Shown: in pieces, positions 1 through 7,422 of the stretch
Numbering within the stretch: position 1 is the stretch's first letter
How the letters are laid out: the number at the start of each line of letters is the position of its first letter
Origin: Pyxidicoccus xibeiensis
GTDB taxonomy: Bacteria; Myxococcota; Myxococcia; Myxococcales; Myxococcaceae
Direction of reading: 5' to 3'
DNA length: 64,000 nucleotides
Assembly (NCBI RefSeq): GCF_024198175.1
Contig: NZ_JAJVKV010000003.1
Span: 496,001 to 560,000 of the forward strand
The notes under the pieces: generated by a model
What the model saw: only the letters and a program-made list of their open reading frames with translations
Database searches by the model: none
What the model was told of the DNA's origin: nothing
Made by a program: the position numbers and the translations under genes

Positions 1-219
1 CAATGTTTCACGCCCGGGACGAGGCCGCCCGTGTCGTGACTGCATGGAAGTGCAAGGGATTGTCCTGCGACGCTGTAGGCGTGGGGGGGCCTCCGGGGGT
101 GAGGTTCCGGGCGATCAGAGCCCGTCACTTCAGGGACACCCTTGGCGCGCGTGCGTCCCAGAAATCGACCGCACGGGAGGTTCCGGAGGGAAGAAGCCTG
201 TGGAACCGGTGGGTTGGGA

Positions 220-248
220 CATGCCCACCGCCAGGAGGGGTGGGCATG
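220..248. repeat. 10-bp perfect stem-loop downstream of VOC remnant
   Basis: CATGCCCACC (220-229) and its exact reverse complement GGTGGGCATG (239-248) are separated by 9 nt. It lies 3' of the minus-strand VOC remnant and could be its old terminator, but no T-run follows on either strand. The rest of 1-279 shows no convincing gene. Confidence 0.45.
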
Positions 249-279
249 CGCTCCGAATTCCGGCGGGACTTCCGTCCAG

Positions 280-410
280 CTACTCCTTCGCGTACGGCCC
301 CGTGATGCACTCCAGGTGGTTGCATTCGGGGTCGTCGAAGTAGACCCCGCGGCCACCGTGCAGATGGTTGAGCTGCCCTGGCTGGGATTTGCGCGGGTCG
401 GCCCAGTGCG
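280..410 (-). pseudogene. Remnant of a glyoxalase/VOC-family protein (C-terminus only)
   Basis: The minus-strand frame ends with a peptide containing NHLHGGRGVYFDDPE and NHLECITGPY. This matches the usual C-terminal strand of vicinal-oxygen-chelate (glyoxalase/bleomycin-resistance-like) proteins, where GGRGVYF-DPDGH-LE-IT-PY is typical and the Glu is a metal ligand. Only about 42 residues are recognisable. Upstream, the frame runs into the 3' end of the LysR gene without VOC similarity and there is no start codon of its own, so the 5' two thirds are missing. Family assignment is by motif recognition. Confidence 0.6.
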
Positions 411-412
411 GC

Positions 413-1321
413 TCAGTCCAAGGGGTCGGCGCGCATCCCGTCCACCGCTTCATGAGCCAGGGCGCGGAAGTGGACTGCCGCGGGCGACGGCTGCCGTCCC
501 GGGAGGGCAATGGCCAGCTCCGCGAAGCCGGAGGCTCCGCGCAGGCGCCTGAAGACGACGCCCCTGGGACGCAGCGCCTGGGCGGACCGAGGGGCGATGG
601 TGAGCCCCAGGCCCGCCTCCACCATGCCGACGACGGAGGGCCACGAGCTGGCCTCCTGGACGATGCGGGGCGAGAAGCCCGCGGCCAGGCACATGCTCGT
701 CACCGTGTCGTGCAGCCCCGGGGCCGTGTGACGGGGGAAGAGCACGAAGGGCTCGCTCGCCAGGGAGGCCAGCGCGACGACCGGCTGATGCGCGCGGGGA
801 TGCCGGGATGGCAGCGCGAGCAGGAAGGGCTCGCGGAGCAGCCGCTCGACGGTGATGCCCTCGCGGCGGAAGGGTGCGCGGACGATGGCCAGGTCCAGCT
901 CGCCGGTGAAGAGCGCGCTGCCCACGTCCAACGACTCCCGGTCATCGAGCTCGAGCTTCACCTCCGGAAACCGCTTCCGGAAGCGGGACACGATGTCGGG
1001 CAGGACGCCGAAGGCCGAGGACGACGCGGCGAAGCCCACGCGCAGCGTGCCCGTCTCTCCCTGGGCCGCGCGCCGCACGGTCCTGATGACGTCCGCGCGA
1101 CGCGCCAGCAGGGTGCGGGCCTCGTCGAGCAGCCGGCTCCCCGCGGCGGTGAGCGCCACGCGCCGGCTCGTGCGGGTGAGCAGCTCGACGCCCAGCTCGG
1201 CCTCCAGCCGGCGAATCTGCTGGCTGAAGGGCGGCTGCGCCATTCCCACGCGTGCGGCGGCCCGGCCGAAGTGCAGCTCCTCCGCCACCGCGACGAAGAG
1301 CTGAAGCTGACGAAACTCCAT
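413..1321 (-). CDS. LysR-family transcriptional regulator
   Basis: This 302-residue protein has normal LysR length. Residues 1-60 form the winged helix-turn-helix (FGRAAARVGMAQPPFSQQIR, then LEAELGVELLTR), and about 90-295 form the periplasmic-binding-like effector domain (LRVGFAASSSAFGVLPDIV). The start is ATG and no better upstream start is visible. It is divergent from a secreted S9 peptidase with a 77-nt gap holding an inverted repeat over its own start codon, so autoregulation plus control of the peptidase is the simplest reading. The effector is unknown; the sequence resembles the HcaR/CbnR-like branch, but that is only an impression. Confidence 0.9.
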   Translation of the reverse strand: MEFRQLQLFVAVAEELHFGRAAARVGMAQPPFSQQIRRLEAELGVELLTRTSRRVALTAAGSRLLDEARTLLARRADVIRTVRRAAQGETGTLRVGFAASSSAFGVLPDIVSRFRKRFPEVKLELDDRESLDVGSALFTGELDLAIVRAPFRREGITVERLLREPFLLALPSRHPRAHQPVVALASLASEPFVLFPRHTAPGLHDTVTSMCLAAGFSPRIVQEASSWPSVVGMVEAGLGLTIAPRSAQALRPRGVVFRRLRGASGFAELAIALPGRQPSPAAVHFRALAHEAVDGMRADPLD

Positions 1322-1334
1322 ATCCAGACGATAT
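1320..1334. promoter_or_regulatory. LysR-type operator candidate (T-N11-A inverted repeat)
   Basis: ATATC-N5-GATAT is a perfect inverted repeat that contains TATC-N5-GATA, the T-N11-A geometry of LysR boxes. It overlaps the start codon of the LysR gene and lies 65 nt before the preferred start of the divergent peptidase. A second GATAT occurs near 1356. Function is inferred from position and symmetry. Confidence 0.45.
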
Positions 1335-1398
1335 CCGTCTCGATGAGGGCCGAAAGATATATTGGTGGTGATGGATGGGACTCCCTACCATCCAGTGC

Positions 1399-3627
1399 AT
1401 GCTCCCCTCCCCTGTCTCCCTCGTCCTGGTCCTGACGCTCTGGGTGGGCCTGCCCGTCCAGGCGCTCGCGGCAGAGGCTTCCGGGGCCGCGCCGGATGCG
1501 CGGCTCCGGGAACGACTGGATGTCGCGGAGGCGTTCAGCCGCCTTCCGTTCCATATCCACGACAGCCTGGTTGCTCCGCGCTGGCTCCGTGACGGCGACC
1601 GGGTCGTCTTCTGGGCGCGGGAGGGGAAGGACGGCGGAACCTGGGTGCTGGCCCATGCGCGCACGGGTGAGCTGAAGCCCCTGCTGTCCGGCGAGGAGCT
1701 GCGAGCGCAGCTCTCCCGGCTGCTGGGCAAGCCCGTCCAGGCGCCCCGGTTCTTCGAGGTGGCCATCACCCCGGACGAGCAGGGCATCGTGTTCCGGCTG
1801 GAGGGGCGGAGCTTCAGGCTGGGGCTGACGGGCGGCCAGGTCACCGCGCTGGAGCAGGACGACCGGACGGCCTGGGCCCTGTCCCGCGAGCATTTCCTGG
1901 CGCCCCGGGGAGGAGCGGTCGCCGTGCGGCGCGAGCGCGGCTTCGCGGTGCTGGGCGCGGACGGCGGCACGGTGGTGGAGCGTGCCGGAGAAGAACACCT
2001 CGACTGGCGCATCCCGCAGAAGCCGTGGTCACCGGACGGGCGCTTCCTGGTGGTGTGGCGGGACGACGTGCGCCAGGTCCACAAGGTGCCCGTCGTCGAC
2101 TACTCCGACGCACTGGAGAAGGTGACGCTGGTGCCCTACACGAAGTCGGGGACGCCGCTGCCCAGGACCGAGCTCCATGTGGTGGAGGCGGCAACGGGCC
2201 GGGTGTCGCAGATTGCTCCCGTCGAGGGGGAGACCCACGACTGGTTCGTCGGCTGGTGGCCCGACCGGGGCGAGGCGCTGTTCCTCCACCTGTCGCGCGA
2301 CGGCAAGCGGCTGGACCTGACGGCGGTGGAGCCGGTGTCGGGGAAGCGCAGGCGCGTGCTGCGCGAGGAGCGTCCGGAGACCTTCGTCGCGGGGCTGGAC
2401 CTCGCCGCGGAGGGCTGGGCGAAGCAGGTGACTCCGCTGCCGGGCGGCAGGGGCTTCCTCTGGATGTCCGAGCGGGACGGCTGGCGCCACGTCCATCTGT
2501 ACGACAGCGAGGGCCGGCCGGTGCGGCAGCTCACCCGGGGCGCCTTCCCCGTCCACGAGGTGGTGGGTGTGGAGCCCGGCGGGGACGCCCTCTACGTGCT
2601 GGCCTCCGCCGACAAGGGGGCGCCCTACGAGCAGCTGCTCTATCGGGGCAGCCTGAAGGGCGGCGCCCTGAAGCGCCTGTCCTCGGGCTCGGGCATGCAC
2701 CGCGTCTCGTTCGCGCCCTCGGGGAAGTACTACGTCGATGCGTGGTCCTCCCGGACGCAGCCCCGGCTGCGGGAGCTGGTGTCCACGGATGGCCGCACGC
2801 GCTTGCGGCTCACGGCGGCGGATGCCAGTGCTGCCGTGGCGCTGGGGTACAAGCCCCCGGAAGCGCTCGTCGTCCAGGCCGCCGACGGTGTCACGCCGCT
2901 GCACGGAGTGCTCTACACGCCCAGGGACTTCGACCCCGCGCGGCGCTATCCCGTCCTCGCGTACATCTACGCGGGGCCCTTCATGAGCACCGTGCCGTGG
3001 AGCTACATCGGCAACGCCATGTCGCTCGACAGCGTGGCGCTGGCACAGCTGGGCTTCGTGGTGGTGATGCTGGACCCGAGGGGCACCACGGGGCGGAGCA
3101 AGGCGTTCCAGGATGCGCACTACGGCCGCGTGGGACAGACGGAGATTCCGGACTACGTCGCGGGCCTGAAGCAGGCCGCCGCCACGCGGCCCTGGATGGA
3201 TTTGGAGCGCGTCGGCATCCATGGCCACTCGTGGGGCGGCTACTTCGCGCTGCGAGGCATGCTGACGGCGCCGGAGTTCTTCAAGGCGGGCTACGCGGGC
3301 GCACCGGGCGCGCTGGAGGAGGAGGCCCTCATCAACGAGCCGTACCTCAACGTGCCGAGCGCCAATCCCGCGGGCTACGCCGCCGGCTCCAACCTGGCCC
3401 TCGCCGGAAGGCTCCAGGGGCACCTGAAGCTGATGCACGGCACGAGCGACGTGAATGCCACGCTCTCCACGACGATGCGCATGGCGGACGCGCTGATACG
3501 CGCGGGCAAGCACTTCGAGCTGCTCATCATGCCGGGCCAGCCCCACTCGCCCGAGCCCCCTGGGGACCGCTACTACTTCGACGACGTGGGCCTGTTCTTC
3601 CTCCGCACCCTGGGCGGGCCCCGCTGA
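1399..3627 (+). CDS. Secreted S9-family (dipeptidyl-peptidase IV-like) peptidase
   Basis: A serine exopeptidase of the prolyl oligopeptidase family, probably periplasmic or extracellular. ATG at 1399 gives 742 residues with a good signal peptide (LVLVLTLWVGLPVQALA); an in-frame ATG at 1375 would add eight non-hydrophobic residues. Residues about 60-480 form the DPP-IV-like beta-propeller, and about 490-742 the alpha/beta hydrolase domain. The nucleophile is in GHSWGGY (Ser611, bases 3229-3231), the acid in HGTSDVN and the histidine in GQPHSPEP. It converges almost directly on the next LysR gene (4 nt apart). Substrates are probably peptides, as expected of a predatory bacterium; specificity cannot be read from sequence. 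Confidence 0.9.
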   Translation: MLPSPVSLVLVLTLWVGLPVQALAAEASGAAPDARLRERLDVAEAFSRLPFHIHDSLVAPRWLRDGDRVVFWAREGKDGGTWVLAHARTGELKPLLSGEELRAQLSRLLGKPVQAPRFFEVAITPDEQGIVFRLEGRSFRLGLTGGQVTALEQDDRTAWALSREHFLAPRGGAVAVRRERGFAVLGADGGTVVERAGEEHLDWRIPQKPWSPDGRFLVVWRDDVRQVHKVPVVDYSDALEKVTLVPYTKSGTPLPRTELHVVEAATGRVSQIAPVEGETHDWFVGWWPDRGEALFLHLSRDGKRLDLTAVEPVSGKRRRVLREERPETFVAGLDLAAEGWAKQVTPLPGGRGFLWMSERDGWRHVHLYDSEGRPVRQLTRGAFPVHEVVGVEPGGDALYVLASADKGAPYEQLLYRGSLKGGALKRLSSGSGMHRVSFAPSGKYYVDAWSSRTQPRLRELVSTDGRTRLRLTAADASAAVALGYKPPEALVVQAADGVTPLHGVLYTPRDFDPARRYPVLAYIYAGPFMSTVPWSYIGNAMSLDSVALAQLGFVVVMLDPRGTTGRSKAFQDAHYGRVGQTEIPDYVAGLKQAAATRPWMDLERVGIHGHSWGGYFALRGMLTAPEFFKAGYAGAPGALEEEALINEPYLNVPSANPAGYAAGSNLALAGRLQGHLKLMHGTSDVNATLSTTMRMADALIRAGKHFELLIMPGQPHSPEPPGDRYYFDDVGLFFLRTLGGPR

Positions 3628-3631
3628 GGGC

Positions 3632-4513
3632 TCAGGGGCCCGTGCGGGCCTTCACCTCGGAGTGCAGCCACGCCTTGAACGCGGCCACGTCCCTCCTTCC
3701 CGTCAGGGGCCGGGGGTGGACGAGCCAGTAGCCGAAGTCGTTGGGGAGGACCTTCTCGAAGGGCTGGATGAGGCGCCCGGCCTTCAGGTCGTCGGAGGCG
3801 AGCAGCAGCCGCCCGAGGGCCACGCCCTGCCCCTGCACCGCCGCCTGCAGCACCAGCCCGGCATCGTTGAACGAGGGCCCGGCGTCGGCATCCACCCCTT
3901 CGACTCCGGCGGCCTCCAGCCAGCGCCGCCACGCGTCCTTCGGCGTGTCATGGAGGAGCCGGACCTTCCGCAGGTCCGGGGGTGAGCGAAGCCGCTTCGC
4001 GAGCGCCGGGCTGCACACCGGGCTGAGCGCCTCGGGCGCGAGCTGCTCCGCCTTGAGCCCCGTCCAGCGCCCCAGCCCTGAGCGGATGCCCACGTCGAAG
4101 CGGTCGTCGAGGAAGTCCCACAGCTCGGCGGAGCTGCTCAGGTGCAGCTCGAGGTCCGGATGGAGCTTGCGGAAGCGCTCCAGCCGGGGCACCAGCCAGC
4201 ACGTGGCGAACGAGGGCAGCACGGTGAGGCGCAGGGGCCCCTGCTCGGCCTCGTACAGCCGGGTGGTCGCCTCGGACAGGCGGTCGAACGCCGGCGTCAG
4301 CTCCTTCAGGTAGGCGGCGCCCTTCGCGGTGAGCGTCAGCGCGTGCCCGCGGCGCTCGAACAGGGAGACGCCGAGCCAGTCCTCGAGCTGCCGCACCTGG
4401 TGGCTGATGGCCGCCTGCGTGACGTGCAGCTCGGTGGCGGCGCGGGTGAAGCTCAGGTGACGCGCCCCTGCCTCGAAGGCCCGGAGCGCGCCGAGCGGTG
4501 GAATGCGACGCAT
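3632..4513 (-). CDS. LysR-family regulator, GcvA-like
   Basis: A 293-residue LysR protein. The N-terminus (MRRIPPLGALRAFEAGAR, LSFTRAATELHVTQAAISHQ) is the signature of the GcvA-like branch, and the substrate domain contains the usual FDVGIRSGLGRW stretch. ATG at 4513 is preceded by AGGGAG at good spacing; the reading frame stays open far upstream but without coding character. It is divergent from a LysE-type exporter, the classic LysG/LysE arrangement in which the regulator senses an amino acid and induces its exporter. The ligand is not evident. Confidence 0.9.
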   Translation of the reverse strand: MRRIPPLGALRAFEAGARHLSFTRAATELHVTQAAISHQVRQLEDWLGVSLFERRGHALTLTAKGAAYLKELTPAFDRLSEATTRLYEAEQGPLRLTVLPSFATCWLVPRLERFRKLHPDLELHLSSSAELWDFLDDRFDVGIRSGLGRWTGLKAEQLAPEALSPVCSPALAKRLRSPPDLRKVRLLHDTPKDAWRRWLEAAGVEGVDADAGPSFNDAGLVLQAAVQGQGVALGRLLLASDDLKAGRLIQPFEKVLPNDFGYWLVHPRPLTGRRDVAAFKAWLHSEVKARTGP

Positions 4514-4530
4514 GCTCGATGAACTCCCTT

Positions 4531-4549
4531 TATCGAGCCCGCGAGGATA
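4531..4549. promoter_or_regulatory. Possible LysR-type site between LysR and LysE genes
   Basis: TATC (4531-4534) and GATA (4546-4549) form a short inverted repeat with 11 nt between them, in the 123-nt region between the divergent LysR and LysE-family genes. The arms are only four bases, so this is weak. Confidence 0.25.
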
Positions 4550-4636
4550 GCTCGCTGGGGCCGCATCCCGAACCGGTGTTTGTCCTCTACAGCCCCGGAG
4601 CGCGACGGACGCGCGGGGGCGCGAGGGCCGCCGGTC

Positions 4637-5242
4637 ATGATCTCCGCTGAGGTGTGGTTGTTGTTCGTGGGCTACACGGTGCCCATGGTGTTCAGTCCCG
4701 GCCCCGGCAACACGGTGCTCGCCACCGCCGGGGGCCGCTTCGGCGTCCGGGGCTCCCTCCCCTTCTGGCTGGGCTTCGAAGTCGCCAACGTCGCGCTCTG
4801 CCTCCTCTACGGGCTCGGGCTGGGACGGGTGCTGCATGACGTCCCCGCGCTCCACCAGGTGATGCGCTGGGGAAGCGTCGTGTACCTGCTCTACCTCGCG
4901 TGGGGCTTCTTCCGCTCGTCCGCCGCTCCGGGGGGCGCGCGCGAGGAGCCGGCGCGGCTCGGGTTCGTCCAGGGGCTGCTCGTCGTCGGGCTCAACCCGA
5001 AGATCCACTCGATGATCGTGGTGATGTTCTCCCAGTTCCTCGACCCGGCCCGCGCGATGCTCGCACAGACGGCGCAGCTCACCCTGGCCTTCCTGGCCGT
5101 CTGCGTGGTGTGCCACTTCCCGTGGATTTATGGGGGAAAGCTCATCCTCGGGCGCTTCAACTCCGAGCGCGCGATGCGCATCCAGGGCTGGACGTTCGGC
5201 ACGTGCATGATTCTCGTCGCAGGGTACGTGGCCTTCGCCTGA
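4637..5242 (+). CDS. LysE/RhtB-family amino-acid exporter
   Basis: A 201-residue inner-membrane protein with about six hydrophobic helices and the LysE signature near the N-terminus (MVFSPGPGNTVLATAGGRFG), followed by conserved LNPKIHSM in the middle (family LNPK). It exports amino acids or related metabolites by proton antiport. ATG at 4637 starts directly at the first membrane helix; an upstream in-frame ATG at 4580 would add a charged, unrelated stretch. The adjacent divergent GcvA-like LysR gene is its likely regulator. Confidence 0.88.
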   Translation: MISAEVWLLFVGYTVPMVFSPGPGNTVLATAGGRFGVRGSLPFWLGFEVANVALCLLYGLGLGRVLHDVPALHQVMRWGSVVYLLYLAWGFFRSSAAPGGAREEPARLGFVQGLLVVGLNPKIHSMIVVMFSQFLDPARAMLAQTAQLTLAFLAVCVVCHFPWIYGGKLILGRFNSERAMRIQGWTFGTCMILVAGYVAFA

Positions 5243-5286
5243 GCAGCAGGCCCGGCGCGGGGCGGCCAATCGTGGTGGAATGAGCC

Positions 5287-7290
5287 ATGACCGAGCATCC
5301 CAAGTTCCGAAGAGCCGAGGACGGCACACTCCTGCTCAACTTCGGTGAGTACGGGAAGGAGGTGGAGGTGGCGGCCATCTCCGGAGACGGCCGTCGGGTC
5401 CTGACGGTGCGGGAGGTGGGCACGGCGGAGGTGTGGGAGCTGGCATCCGGCGCCCGGGTGGGCCTCCTCCGGCCCGCCAGCCCCCTGCAGGGCGCGAAGG
5501 GTGAGGCTCCAGTGGCCTCCGAGTTCAAGGTGTTCATCGAGGCGGCCGCGCTGAGTGCGGACGGCACCCTGGCGCTGCTGGGCCTCAACGATGGAACCGC
5601 GGGGGTCTTCCAGGTCTCCGACGGGGCCCGGCTCGCGGTGCTCCATCCTCCCGGCGAGCAGCCTGCCTCCGGGTGGGGCGTCATCCGGGCAGTGGCGTAC
5701 TCGCCGGACGGAGCGCTCGCGCTCGTGGGCTTCCGCGGCCGGTGCGTCGGCGTCTGGTCCACCGACGGGCAGCGCGCCGTCGCCTTCCTCCGCCCTCCCG
5801 AGCCCGCGCGGCTGGTGGGCCGCCCCTTCGTCCGGGACACCCTGGTGAGCAGCGTCGCCGCATCGCCCGACAACCGCTTCGTGTTCGCCGGTTGCGTGGA
5901 CATGACGGCGAGCATCTGGGACCTGGCGGGGGGCGAGTCCGTCTTCGAGGCGCTGGAGCACGCCGCGGACACCCTCGGCGTCTTCGACGACGGGGACCGG
6001 TTCGGCTGGGCGACCACGGCGGGGGACGTGTGGTGTGCCCGGTCCGGAGCAGAGCTGCGCAAGGTCCTGGCCACCGGAGAGCACTGGAGCGAGGTGGCCC
6101 TTCGGGGCGGGGAGTTCCTGACGCGGGGCTCGGATGGCAGCGTGCGGCACTGGACTCACGACGGCACCTGCACGCCCCTCTTCAGCCCCGGGACGCCGGT
6201 ATCGGCCAGGTGGAGCGACAGCGCACGTACGCTCGACTTCGACGGCGAGCGACTCCATTACCCGGAGAGCGGCAACCGCCTGGCCATCCACTCCGGCGGC
6301 GCGCGCATGGTCGTCCAACGCAAGCCGCACCTGGTGAAGGCCCGCTTCGTCCCGGGAGGTGGCGCGGTGGCGCTCTCGGGGTGGAGCGACGAGGTCGAGC
6401 TGTGGTCCATGGAGGACGGACGGTGCCTGCGGACCTTCCCATCGCCGGGGAGCGTGGGAGACTTTGCCCTCTCCGCGGACGGACGCCTCATCGCCATGGG
6501 CGAGGCGGGCCACGGGGGTGGACTGTACCCGCGTCACGTCTACCTCTACGAGGTGGCCACCGCGAAGCTGCTCCACCGGCTGGAGGAGCACGCCTGGCAG
6601 GTGGCCGCGCTCGACTTCTCCCCGGACGGGGACAGGCTCGCCAGCATTGGAGATGAGGTGGTGGTGTGGCGGCTGGACACCTCCCCTCCCCGCGTCGAGC
6701 TCCGGGTGGAGGTGAAGCGCGCCGGCAGCGCCATCCGGTTCCTGCCCGACGGCCGGCTGCTCGTGCTCGATGACGGGCGGGCGCGAGTCTTCCGTGGGCC
6801 TGTCGAGGAACAGGCGCTCGAGGTTCCCTTCGAGTACCGGACACCCTGGTGCCTCAGCCCGGACGGCGACACGCTGTCGCTGGGCCTGCGCAACGGCGTG
6901 GTCCGTATCGAGCTGAGCACCGGGAAGCGCCAGACCTGGCTGGCGCCCATTCCCCGCTACGAACAACTCCCCTCGAGTGAGCTCGCGCAACGGGCCGGCA
7001 TCCGGAACGTGTGCGCGCTGTGGCGGACGGCGTGGGGCCGGTTCACACACCAGAGCGACGGTCCTCGTGGCTGGGTGCAGCCGGCCCACCTGTCCGCGGA
7101 CGGACGGGTCGCGCTGCCAACTCGGACGGGAGCGGTGGTGCTGGACGTCACCGAGGCGCCCAGGGTGGTCGCGAGCGTGCCCTTCGAGGGGAAACTGCGT
7201 GCCGGCCGCGTGGTGGGCGACAGCGTGGTGTTGGTCAATGAGCAGGGGAAGGTGTTCCAGGCAGAGCTGCCCGGACACCCTCGGGCCTGA
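5287..7290 (+). CDS. WD40-repeat beta-propeller protein
   Basis: A 667-residue protein with no signal peptide or membrane helix, built almost entirely from WD40-like blades. Examples are AVAYSPDGALALVGF, VAASPDNRFVFAGC, ALDFSPDGDRLASIG ending VVVWRLD, and WCLSPDGDTLSLGL. At least ten blade-like units are visible, enough for one or two propellers. Such proteins are usually cytoplasmic scaffolds; no catalytic domain is fused. It sits between the LysE exporter and the RoxA-like gene and may be monocistronic. The specific role is unknown. Confidence 0.8.
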   Translation: MTEHPKFRRAEDGTLLLNFGEYGKEVEVAAISGDGRRVLTVREVGTAEVWELASGARVGLLRPASPLQGAKGEAPVASEFKVFIEAAALSADGTLALLGLNDGTAGVFQVSDGARLAVLHPPGEQPASGWGVIRAVAYSPDGALALVGFRGRCVGVWSTDGQRAVAFLRPPEPARLVGRPFVRDTLVSSVAASPDNRFVFAGCVDMTASIWDLAGGESVFEALEHAADTLGVFDDGDRFGWATTAGDVWCARSGAELRKVLATGEHWSEVALRGGEFLTRGSDGSVRHWTHDGTCTPLFSPGTPVSARWSDSARTLDFDGERLHYPESGNRLAIHSGGARMVVQRKPHLVKARFVPGGGAVALSGWSDEVELWSMEDGRCLRTFPSPGSVGDFALSADGRLIAMGEAGHGGGLYPRHVYLYEVATAKLLHRLEEHAWQVAALDFSPDGDRLASIGDEVVVWRLDTSPPRVELRVEVKRAGSAIRFLPDGRLLVLDDGRARVFRGPVEEQALEVPFEYRTPWCLSPDGDTLSLGLRNGVVRIELSTGKRQTWLAPIPRYEQLPSSELAQRAGIRNVCALWRTAWGRFTHQSDGPRGWVQPAHLSADGRVALPTRTGAVVLDVTEAPRVVASVPFEGKLRAGRVVGDSVVLVNEQGKVFQAELPGHPRA

Positions 7291-7383
7291 GCGCGCCTCG
7301 AAAGCGTCACGCCTTGTCGAAGCCTGGCTGTGATTGACGCGCTGCGTATTGTGCGCGCCCCTCCAGGGGCCTAGGTAAGCCAC

Positions 7384-7402
7384 TATTGGCACTTTGCCAA
7401 TA
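7384..7402. promoter_or_regulatory. Perfect 8-bp palindrome upstream of the RoxA-like gene
   Basis: TATTGGCA (7384-7391), CTT, TGCCAATA (7395-7402) is an exact inverted repeat ending 20 nt before the ATG of the dihaem oxygenase gene; GGAGGG (7409-7414) lies between as ribosome binding site. Position and symmetry suggest a repressor operator or an mRNA hairpin near the 5' end. No cognate regulator is adjacent. Confidence 0.5.
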
Positions 7403-7422
7403 ACCGATGGAGGGTTGCGCGC

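Noticed and set aside
7387-7402. Possible sigma-54 (-24/-12) promoter starting TGGCAC before the oxygenase gene
   Set aside because: After TGGCAC and five bases there is no TTGC, and no GG-N10-GC spacing fits; the sequence is better explained by the palindrome.
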